Origin: an uncultured Lachnospiraceae bacterium | GTDB lineage: Bacteria > Bacillota > Clostridia > Lachnospirales > Lachnospiraceae | Direction: 5' to 3' | DNA length: 7,685 bases | Assembly (NCBI GenBank): GCA_910585395.1 | Contig: CAJUCK010000057.1 | Span: forward strand, 9,959-17,643 | Shown here: piece after piece, positions 1 through 5,340 of the stretch | Numbering within the stretch: the stretch's first letter is position 1 | Layout of the letters: each line of letters starts with the position of its first letter | Notes under the pieces: generated by a model | Seen by the model: only the letters and a program-made list of their open reading frames with translations | Told to the model about the DNA's origin: nothing | The model's database searches: none | Position numbers and translations under genes: made by a program

Positions 1-40
1 AAACTATGGGTGCTCTCTGATTATTTTTTCGAACTAGGTT

Positions 41-69
41 AGTATAACACACTTTTTTCCAAAAATCAA
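41..69 (-). promoter_or_regulatory. Sigma-A-type promoter for a gene beyond the left edge
   Basis: On the minus strand a TTGATT box (69-64) and a TATACT box (46-41) are separated by 17 bp, a good match to the vegetative promoter consensus. Transcription would start near position 34 and leave the window to the left. It lies just past the aroK stop codon. The only terminator candidate for aroK is a weak A/T stem (AAGAA/TTCTT, about 71-88) followed by a T-rich stretch that overlaps this -35 box, so some readthrough from aroK is plausible. No gene is visible in 1-86 itself. Confidence 0.55.
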
Positions 70-86
70 AAGAATTTTATCAGTTC

Positions 87-599
87 TTATAATTTTTTCA
101 TTTTCTTTACAATTTCTTCAGCAATTTCCTCTGGCAAGCGTCCGTCTGTAGCAATTATTATTTCCCCTGCCGCCTGATAAAAAGGGTTCCTCTCCTGCAG
201 AAGCCTGCTAATATATTCTAAATTCATATTTCCATTTAACACTGGACGGCCATTGTCTTGTTTCACCCTGTTCAAAATTGTTTCCGGTTCTGCTGTCAGC
301 AGCACAATTATACCATTCCGGCGCATCAATGACGTATTTTCCTTACGCATCGCCATTCCACCTCCACAAGATATAATTGTATGTTCTGCATCTGCAAGCT
401 CCAAAAGCAGTGCTGTCTCCATTTCTCGAAATGCCTGTTCTCCCTGTGTCTCAAATATTTCTGTAATGTTTTTATTCTGCTGAGAGGCAATTTTCTCATC
501 CGTATCTATCTCTTCATAATTCATCCGTTTTGCAAGACTGTGTGAAACTGTACTTTTTCCAGTTCCCATAAATCCAATTAAATATATATTCTGCTTCAT
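87..599 (-). CDS. aroK: Shikimate kinase
   Basis: Transfers the gamma-phosphate of ATP to shikimate to give shikimate 3-phosphate, the fifth step of chorismate synthesis, in the cytoplasm. The 170 residues are the usual length for a single-domain shikimate kinase of the NMP-kinase fold. A Walker A loop, GFMGTGKS, lies at residues 9-16. The DTD motif at 32-34 supplies the Asp that binds Mg and shikimate, R58 follows in FRE, and the CGGG shikimate-binding motif is at 78-81. The lid carries GRPV at 117-120 and the second substrate arginine is R137 in ERNPF. All key residues are present. The ATG overlaps the aroD stop as ATGA, with a modest AAGAG ribosome binding site inside the end of aroD, so translation is probably coupled. 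It could equally be labelled aroL; aroK is the neutral choice. Confidence 0.96.
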   Translation of the reverse strand: MKQNIYLIGFMGTGKSTVSHSLAKRMNYEEIDTDEKIASQQNKNITEIFETQGEQAFREMETALLLELADAEHTIISCGGGMAMRKENTSLMRRNGIIVLLTAEPETILNRVKQDNGRPVLNGNMNLEYISRLLQERNPFYQAAGEIIIATDGRLPEEIAEEIVKKMKKL

Positions 600-1354
600 C
601 TCTTATCCATGCTCTCTGCTATTTTATTCAAAATCATGATAGTATCTTCTATATAAAGCTGCCCTGGCGCCGACGCTTTTCCTGCACTCGCAAAAGTTAT
701 GCAGGAACCGAAAAGCTGTCCGCCAATTCTGGAAACAGCTCCTTTGTCTCCCATTGCCATAGCCGCCAAAGGAAAATCTGGCGCTTTTTCTTTCATTTCT
801 GCCGCTGCTTCCATTAGACGAATTACATCCAGTAAAGTCTGCGGCATCACTGCCAGCTTTCCAATATCTGCACCTATGTTCTTCATCTTTAGAAATTCCT
901 GCTTCATCAACTGTGTATCAGGAGTATGTGAAAAATAATGCTGGGAAGCAATCACTTTCTGTTCTGCTCCGTGGAGCTGCCTGACTGTCTCTAATGGCTG
1001 TGACAGTTCTGACATTTCCAGATCCAAAAGATCTGCCTTGCCTGTTTGGGCAATATTTTGTAAAAGATGCACATATGCTTCCTCTGCTGTTTCTCTCTCT
1101 CCTCCTTGCGCTTTACTGCGGAAAGTACATAATAGTATGACTTTCCTGCTGATTTCGGACAGACGGCATAACACTTCTTCCACCTGGCTCCACTCATCAA
1201 TCTCTCCAAACCAGTCCATCCGCCACTCCAATGCGTCCGCGCCTTGTTCTATTCCCTGCTGTGCTGCCTGAATGATCTCATTCTTTCTGGTTTCTGTTAT
1301 TGGCACACATATCAAAGGCTTTCCTGTTCCCAGGGTGTAATCTTTTATCTTCAT
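596..1354 (-). CDS. aroD: 3-dehydroquinate dehydratase, type I
   Basis: Dehydrates 3-dehydroquinate to 3-dehydroshikimate (step 3 of the shikimate pathway) through a Schiff base. At 252 residues it has the normal length of the type I TIM-barrel enzyme and is unrelated to the type II (AroQ) form. Visible active-site residues are E43 and R45 in EWR, R79 in TFRS, E86 after the GG pair, the catalytic base H139, the Schiff-base lysine K166 in ADIGK, R209 in SRIGG, and Q232 in the C-terminal SAPGQ loop. The residue after H139 is tyrosine (HYF), where many homologues have Asp or Asn. The ATG at 1354 is preceded by AAGGA with a 6-nt spacer, a good ribosome binding site. It is first in the aroD-aroK operon and divergent from aroE. 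Confidence 0.96.
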   Translation of the reverse strand: MKIKDYTLGTGKPLICVPITETRKNEIIQAAQQGIEQGADALEWRMDWFGEIDEWSQVEEVLCRLSEISRKVILLCTFRSKAQGGERETAEEAYVHLLQNIAQTGKADLLDLEMSELSQPLETVRQLHGAEQKVIASQHYFSHTPDTQLMKQEFLKMKNIGADIGKLAVMPQTLLDVIRLMEAAAEMKEKAPDFPLAAMAMGDKGAVSRIGGQLFGSCITFASAGKASAPGQLYIEDTIMILNKIAESMDKR

Positions 1355-1460
1355 AAATTTTCCTTCGCTTTTATTTACTTAATTAAATATAAAACTGATA
1401 CACGATCTGGCCGCTTCCATTTTGCCTGGAAATCCTTTCGCCAAATTCCTGTGCCAAATC

Positions 1461-1489
1461 ATTATATACCTTAAAAACAAAACCTGCAA
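1461..1489 (-). promoter_or_regulatory. Predicted aroD-aroK promoter
   Basis: On the minus strand a perfect TATAAT (1466-1461) lies 17 bp after TTGCAG (1489-1484), with a T-rich spacer. The -35 box is weak (only TTG matches), the -10 box is ideal. Predicted initiation near 1454 leaves a leader of about 100 nt before aroD. The leader contains a small hairpin (TTCCA/TGGAA arms around a 7-nt loop, about 1415-1431) and a possible 13-codon reading frame. No T-box signature or known riboswitch is recognisable. Few other A/T-rich hexamers in the gap fit as well. Confidence 0.55.
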
Positions 1490-1498
1490 GTCATTGAC
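1490..1498. promoter_or_regulatory. Operator-like palindrome between divergent -35 boxes
   Basis: GTCATTGAC consists of two 4-bp arms around one central base. It fills the 4-bp gap between the two -35 boxes and overlaps the start of the aroE-side TTGACA. Its position would let one bound protein affect both aro operons. It is short, part of it is simply the consensus -35 hexamer, and no regulator family is recognised, so it is only a candidate. Confidence 0.25.
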
Positions 1499-1522
1499 AT
1501 ATTTTTTATAATCCTTTAAGAT
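1494..1522 (+). promoter_or_regulatory. Predicted aroE-aroF promoter
   Basis: A perfect TTGACA (1494-1499) is followed after exactly 17 bp by TAAGAT (1517-1522), a 4/6 match to the -10 consensus. The expected start is near 1529, giving a leader of about 84 nt to the aroE ATG at 1613. A TATAAT also occurs at 1507-1512 but is only 7 bp from the -35 box and cannot pair with it. Confidence 0.6.
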
Positions 1523-1536
1523 AATTCAGAGCTGTT

Positions 1537-1581
1537 GTTCACTTATAAAGCGAACCATCACCATTCAGGAACCATTTCCTG
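1537..1581 (+). other. Two small hairpins in the aroE leader
   Basis: The predicted aroE leader RNA can form two stems. The first pairs 1537-1544 with 1548-1555 (GTTC/GAAC, one A-C mismatch, then CTT/AAG) around a 3-nt loop. The second is a perfect 6-bp stem, CAGGAA (1566-1571) with TTCCTG (1576-1581), closed by a CCAT tetraloop. Neither is followed by a T run, so they are not terminators. They may stabilise the mRNA; no riboswitch class is recognised. Confidence 0.35.
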
Positions 1582-1612
1582 CAATAAATATAAAATGAAA
1601 TCAGGTGAAAAT

Positions 1613-2482
1613 ATGAATTACGAAATTACTGGAAATACAAAGCTCACTGCTCTCCTGGGAAGTCCGGTTTCCCACAGTATTTCCCCTCAAATGCACAATG
1701 AAGCATTTCGCCTGCTTGGGCTGGATTATGTATATCTTGCTTTTGACGTTACCCCTGACACTTTAAAGGACGCGGTACAAGGATTGAAAGCCGCCGGCAT
1801 CTGTGGTTTTAACCTTACAATGCCTTTAAAAGTACATATCCTGCCTCTTTTGGATGAACTCACTCCTGCAGCACGACTTGCTGGTGCAGTAAACACTGTG
1901 ACGGTGCAAAACGGCAGACTGATTGGCCATACCACAGATGGCGCAGGATATATGCGCTCTGTGGCTGACGCTGGGTATAATATTATCGGAAAGAAAATGA
2001 CGCTTTTAGGCGGCGGCGGTGCTGCTGCTGCCATCTGCGTACAGGCAGCGCTGGATGGCGTCTCTTCTATTGATATGTTCAAGCGAAAAAATGCTTCCTG
2101 GGATAAAACCATGGAATTCTGCCTGCGGACTGCATCTGAAACTAACTGTAACATCAGGCTTTTGGATTTTAACGATGCTGGCCTTCTGGCAGAAAGCATT
2201 TCCCAAAGCGCCATTTTAACTAATGCTACCAGCCTGGGCATGGCGCCAGATGCAGATACAAGCCCTATTCCTGACCCTGCCATGCTGCATCCAGATCTGA
2301 TCGTATCGGATATTATCTATAATCCGCGAAAAACACTTCTGATGAAGCAGGCAGAAAAGCAAGGCTGTGCCTGTTTTAATGGTTTGTATATGCTGCTATA
2401 TCAGGGGGCTGCCGCCTTTACCTGCTGGACAGGTAAAGAAATGCCCATTGCAAAGATAAAACAAAAATATTTTTCCAATTAA
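1613..2482 (+). CDS. aroE: Shikimate dehydrogenase, YdiB-like
   Basis: Reduces 3-dehydroshikimate to shikimate with NAD(P)H (step 4). The chosen ATG at 1613 gives 289 residues and has CAGGTGA 5 nt upstream. An upstream TTG at 1535 and an ATG at 1595 are in frame, but they add non-conserved residues and lack a ribosome binding site. The N-terminal substrate domain carries SHS at 20-22, NLTMP at 67-71 with catalytic K73, N94 and D109. The Rossmann domain has a Gly/Ala-rich turn at 133-140. The C-terminal half (YNP at 236-238, then GLYMLLYQGA and FTCWTGK) resembles E. coli YdiB, the quinate/shikimate dehydrogenase, more than AroE. Its position with aroD, aroK and DAHP synthase argues for a biosynthetic role. 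It is 18 bp upstream of the DAHP synthase gene, in one operon. Confidence 0.94.
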   Translation: MNYEITGNTKLTALLGSPVSHSISPQMHNEAFRLLGLDYVYLAFDVTPDTLKDAVQGLKAAGICGFNLTMPLKVHILPLLDELTPAARLAGAVNTVTVQNGRLIGHTTDGAGYMRSVADAGYNIIGKKMTLLGGGGAAAAICVQAALDGVSSIDMFKRKNASWDKTMEFCLRTASETNCNIRLLDFNDAGLLAESISQSAILTNATSLGMAPDADTSPIPDPAMLHPDLIVSDIIYNPRKTLLMKQAEKQGCACFNGLYMLLYQGAAAFTCWTGKEMPIAKIKQKYFSN

Positions 2483-2500
2483 ATGAAGGAGTGAAATCAT

Positions 2501-3532
2501 ATGAGTTTTACATTTTTAAAAGAGCTTCCCAGCCCTGAAGAAATTAAAAAAGAATATGGACTTTCTGATTCGGCTGTCCGCCTTAAACAAGAGCGGGACA
2601 AAATGATCCGGGATATCATTACTGGTGTTTCTGATAAATTCTTAGTAATCATCGGTCCCTGTTCTGCTGATAATGAAGATGCTGTCTGCGATTACATTCA
2701 TCGCCTCAGCGATGTACAGAAAAAAACAGCTGACCGCCTGGTAATCGTCCCCAGAATCTACACCAACAAACCTCGGACAACCGGAGAGGGCTACAAAGGC
2801 ATCGCCCATCAGCCAGATCCTGAAAAACGTCCAGATATGCTTGCCGGACTTATCGCCATGCGTAAAATGCATATCCGTGCACTGGAAGAAAGCGGTCTTT
2901 CATCTGCAGATGAAATGCTTTATCCTGAAAACTGGTCTTATGTGGAAGATTTACTCTCCTATGTCGCTATAGGCGCGCGTTCTGTGGAAGACCAGCATCA
3001 CCGTCTAACAGTCAGTGGCTTCGATGTTCCGGCTGGAATGAAAAATCCCACCAGCGGAGATTTATCCGTGATGCTGAATTCTGTATATGCAGGACAGCAC
3101 CCCCACCATTTTGTATTCCGGGGATATGAAGTACATACTACTGGCAATCCTCTGACACATGTTATCCTTCGTGGCGCTGTAAACAAACGGGGCGTCTGTA
3201 TTCCCAATTACCATTATGAGGATCTGGAACGTCTGATTCAAATGTATGACAAAATGGACTTAAAGTATCCAGCAGCCATCATTGACTCTAACCACTCCAA
3301 CTCCAACAAGCAATACGAGCAGCAGATTCGTATCGTAAAAGAAGTTATGCATAATCGAAAAATCTCTCCTGAAATTCACAAACTGGTAAAAGGTGTCATG
3401 ATTGAGAGTTATATTGAACCTGGCTGTCAGAAGGTAGGCGAACATGTCTATGGCAAATCTATTACAGATCCCTGTCTAGGCTGGGATGAATCTGTAGAAC
3501 TTCTGTATCACATAGCAGAAATGAATGTATAA
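2501..3532 (+). CDS. aroF: 3-deoxy-7-phosphoheptulonate (DAHP) synthase, class I
   Basis: Condenses phosphoenolpyruvate and erythrose 4-phosphate to DAHP, the entry step of aromatic amino acid synthesis. The 343 residues are near the length of E. coli AroF/AroG/AroH and show the same TIM-barrel landmarks: GPCS at 52-55, KPRTT at 90-94, IGARSVEDQ at 157-165, KNPTSGD at 181-187, SNHSNS at 263-268 and GKSITD at 318-323. By alignment with AroG the metal ligands are C54, H265, E302 and D323. The residue matching AroG Ser180, part of its Phe-inhibitor site, is Asp175, so inhibition cannot be inferred from AroG. There is no chorismate mutase domain. A strong AAGGAG lies 9 nt before the ATG. The stop codon touches a bidirectional terminator. 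The symbol aroF is by convention only; sensitivity to Tyr, Phe or Trp is unknown. Confidence 0.95.
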   Translation: MSFTFLKELPSPEEIKKEYGLSDSAVRLKQERDKMIRDIITGVSDKFLVIIGPCSADNEDAVCDYIHRLSDVQKKTADRLVIVPRIYTNKPRTTGEGYKGIAHQPDPEKRPDMLAGLIAMRKMHIRALEESGLSSADEMLYPENWSYVEDLLSYVAIGARSVEDQHHRLTVSGFDVPAGMKNPTSGDLSVMLNSVYAGQHPHHFVFRGYEVHTTGNPLTHVILRGAVNKRGVCIPNYHYEDLERLIQMYDKMDLKYPAAIIDSNHSNSNKQYEQQIRIVKEVMHNRKISPEIHKLVKGVMIESYIEPGCQKVGEHVYGKSITDPCLGWDESVELLYHIAEMNV

Positions 3533-3536
3533 AAAA

Positions 3537-3578
3537 GACTGATGCACTAATTTGATTAATGCATCAGTCCCTTTTTTT
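3537..3578. terminator. Bidirectional terminator between aroF and xerD
   Basis: Ten perfect base pairs, GACTGATGCA (3537-3546) with TGCATCAGTC (3560-3569), continue after a C-A mismatch into TAAT/ATTA around a TTG loop. On the plus strand a run of seven T (3572-3578) follows after CC; on the minus strand the six A at 3531-3536 become a U tract directly after the stem. It therefore suits both convergent transcripts. The 3' arm and plus-strand T run are also coding sequence for the last residues of XerD, and the xerD stop codon (3558-3556) is inside the hairpin. Confidence 0.9.
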
Positions 3579-4458
3579 CTCTGGGATGCGCTTTTGCGTA
3601 TACTTCCCGTATTTTGTTTTGTCCAATCTGAGCATACATCTGAGTAGTAGAAACATCTGCATGTCCCAGCATTTCCTGTACAGAACGTATATCTGCCCCA
3701 TTACTCACCAAATGCACCGCAAAGGAATGGCGCAGCGTATGAGGAGTCAATTCCCCAGTAATTCCTGCCTTTTTTCCATATGATTTAACCAGCTTCCAAA
3801 ATCCTTGGCGGCTCATAGCCTGTCCGGAACAATTTGTAAAAAGGTATATACTGTCATCCTTTGCAAGAAGACAGCTCCTCCCCTTTTTCAGATATTGTTC
3901 TACCGCCTGTTTTGCTGCTGACCCAAAGGGTATAATTCTCTCTTTTCCGCCATCACTGCAGGTAATATACTCCATCTGCAGATTGATGTCTGAAAGCTTA
4001 AGAGAGACCAGCTCAGATACTCTGATTCCAGTGGCATATAGCAATTCCAACATCGCCCGGTCCCGAAGTTCCTTTGGAGAACTTCCCTTTGCCTGCTCTA
4101 AAAGACGAAATGTTTCCTCTTCTGATAAAACAGCTGGCATTTTCTTCTCCACTCTGGGCGCTTTCAATTCTCCTGCAATATTCTGCTTCAAATATCCGTC
4201 GTTCTGCAAATATTGAAAAAACGCTTTCAAAGACGCAATATTTCTGGAAATCGTCGCTGGTTTTCTTCCCTGCTTTTCTAAAAATAAGATATAGGAGTTC
4301 AATCCTGTTGCGGTAATCTGTTCTACCTTCTGGATGCCCTGACCTGCAAAATATTGATTCAATTTTTTCAAATCACGTTCGTAGGATACAACGGTATTTT
4401 CCGAAGTCCTGCGAACTTCTTTCATATACTGAATAAATTTCCGGATCTCATCTGTCAT
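3556..4458 (-). CDS. xerD: Tyrosine recombinase XerD
   Basis: Site-specific recombinase expected to act at dif with a XerC partner to resolve chromosome dimers. It is 300 residues, the standard Xer length. The N-terminal SAM-like core-binding domain spans about 1-95 and the catalytic domain about 105-295. The full catalytic set is present: R146 in TGIRVSE, K172 in GGKERIIP, H240 and R243 in TPHTLRHSF, H266 in LGHADVS, and the nucleophile Y275 in TTQMYAQ. The order Nudix-spoIIM-xerD recalls the B. subtilis xerD (ripX) region, which favours XerD over XerC or a phage integrase; no att sites or phage genes flank it. The ATG has only a poor ribosome binding site (GGGG, 10 nt upstream). It has its own promoter upstream and shares a terminator with aroF. 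Confidence 0.93.
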   Translation of the reverse strand: MTDEIRKFIQYMKEVRRTSENTVVSYERDLKKLNQYFAGQGIQKVEQITATGLNSYILFLEKQGRKPATISRNIASLKAFFQYLQNDGYLKQNIAGELKAPRVEKKMPAVLSEEETFRLLEQAKGSSPKELRDRAMLELLYATGIRVSELVSLKLSDINLQMEYITCSDGGKERIIPFGSAAKQAVEQYLKKGRSCLLAKDDSIYLFTNCSGQAMSRQGFWKLVKSYGKKAGITGELTPHTLRHSFAVHLVSNGADIRSVQEMLGHADVSTTQMYAQIGQNKIREVYAKAHPREKKGLMH

Positions 4459-4516
4459 AAATTAATTACCCCATCTGCCGTTTTCTTAAAGCACCCCGAA
4501 TTCCCTGATAGATTAC

Positions 4517-4545
4517 ATTATAATAATATTTTTCTGGAAAATCAA
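4517..4545 (-). promoter_or_regulatory. Predicted xerD promoter
   Basis: On the minus strand TTGATT (4545-4540) and a perfect TATAAT (4522-4517) are separated by exactly 17 bp, with an A/T-rich spacer. Initiation is expected near 4510, leaving a leader of about 50 nt. This is one of the best sigma-A matches in the window and suggests that xerD is transcribed independently of spoIIM. Confidence 0.7.
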
Positions 4546-4585
4546 ATAGAATTTTTCGCGATTTAGGGCATGTTTTGGCCATACT

Positions 4586-4628
4586 ACAAGATATCGTCAA
4601 GAAAGTTCCCACCGTCTCTATATCTTGT
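4586..4628. repeat. Inverted repeat in the spoIIM-xerD gap
   Basis: ACAAGATAT (4586-4594) and ATATCTTGT (4620-4628) form perfect 9-bp arms around a 25-nt loop with no obvious inner stem. On the plus strand the second arm is followed by TAAA and seven T, giving the outline of a terminator, although no plus-strand gene ends here. On the minus strand no T run follows, so it is a poor spoIIM terminator. Function unknown; it could be a binding site or a remnant of a mobile element. Confidence 0.5.
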
Positions 4629-4637
4629 TAAATTTTT

Positions 4638-5273
4638 TTAAAAAATATTTAATATTTTTTTCAATATAACAGGATTTATGTAACTTTCAAGAAAAATTCC
4701 CGTAATAAACAAAACCATCAGCCCTGCTGACGCCACCAGTCCTGCCATATAAATATATTTCCTGTCTGTCCCCTGCTCCTGTCTGTCCCGATACAGGCGC
4801 CGCCGCATATAAACTGTCAGCCAGCAGTAGAGAACATATACTGGCGCATAAAACAAATACTGTGGAAACAATCCTCCAAGTACCAGAAGTATCCCCTTTA
4901 ACCCATATTTTGCAACAGATGCAGAAAGCATAAACCCCACCGAAAATCCCTGCCATCCTAGAAGCAGATTTCCTGCAATAACTCCCAGGGAAGTAAAGGC
5001 AAGGAGACAGAGCAGTAAAAGCAGCGGTACACGTTCTCCCAAAATATAAAAAAGGAGATTTTCCCCGTTTATATCTGTATACTGAAATTTCTCCACAAAA
5101 TAATCATTGAGAATTCCTGCATTGGAAACGGCCTCTCTCCCCATAAAGTTTGCCATAAAAATTCCTGCTGCAAACGCTCCCAAAAACATACCTTCCATAA
5201 GGCGTACCCACAAGGAACCTCCGGCAGAGACTCCTTTCTGCCGCTTTAGATCCAGATTTATAAATTTTTTCAT
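4638..5273 (-). CDS. spoIIM: Stage II sporulation protein M
   Basis: Membrane protein which in B. subtilis anchors the SpoIID-SpoIIM-SpoIIP complex that remodels septal peptidoglycan and drives engulfment of the forespore. The 211 residues have a basic cytoplasmic N-terminus (KKFINLDLKRQK) and about five hydrophobic segments at roughly 25-44, 81-104, 108-122, 126-154 and 174-195. A charged loop at 156-172 precedes the last one. The C-terminal FLESYINP (194-201) is the recognisable SpoIIM signature. The segment around 136-139 reads FPQY rather than the PHG found, as I recall, in many distant members of the superfamily. The ribosome binding site is weak (GAG, 6 nt from the ATG). It follows the Nudix gene by 67 bp without an obvious terminator, so co-transcription is likely. 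I saw no convincing sigma-E promoter. Confidence 0.9.
   Translation of the reverse strand: MKKFINLDLKRQKGVSAGGSLWVRLMEGMFLGAFAAGIFMANFMGREAVSNAGILNDYFVEKFQYTDINGENLLFYILGERVPLLLLLCLLAFTSLGVIAGNLLLGWQGFSVGFMLSASVAKYGLKGILLVLGGLFPQYLFYAPVYVLYCWLTVYMRRRLYRDRQEQGTDRKYIYMAGLVASAGLMVLFITGIFLESYINPVILKKILNIF
4640..4660. repeat. A/T-only palindrome at the 3' end of spoIIM
   Basis: AAAAAATATT (4640-4649) and AATATTTTTT (4651-4660) are perfect 10-bp arms around a single T. The palindrome encodes the C-terminus of SpoIIM (KKILNI) and touches its stop codon. With no G-C pairs it is a weak RNA structure and may only reflect Lys, Ile and Asn codons, though it could help the transcript end. Confidence 0.4.
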
Positions 5274-5340
5274 ACGACACTCATTCTTTTTTTTCTATCT
5301 TATGCATGTCTCGCACAAAAAATTATTCTATATCCATATT

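Noticed and set aside
1355..1612. T-box or other known riboswitch in the aroD-aroE gap
   Set aside because: No TGGNACCGCG-type T-box sequence and no recognisable riboswitch core on either strand; only small hairpins are present.
1726..2283. 185-codon open frame on the minus strand inside aroE
   Set aside because: It is antisense to a clear shikimate dehydrogenase, resembles no known family and has no ribosome binding site; it is a by-product of the codon use of aroE.
3572..3578. Seven-A run near the end of xerD as a frameshift site
   Set aside because: It encodes the Lys pair five residues from the stop and is explained by the terminator T run on the opposite strand.
3556..4458. Integrase marking a mobile element
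   Set aside because: Length, catalytic spacing and the nudF-spoIIM neighbourhood fit housekeeping XerD; there is no tRNA, att repeat or cargo beside it.
4354..4566. 70-codon plus-strand open frame over the xerD start and its promoter
   Set aside because: Mostly antisense to xerD, with no ribosome binding site or family resemblance; the small-RNA idea for this gap does not depend on it.
5274..5340. Sigma-E promoter upstream of spoIIM
   Set aside because: CATAAGAT and CATGCATA resemble the -10 element, but no -35 element stands at the right distance.
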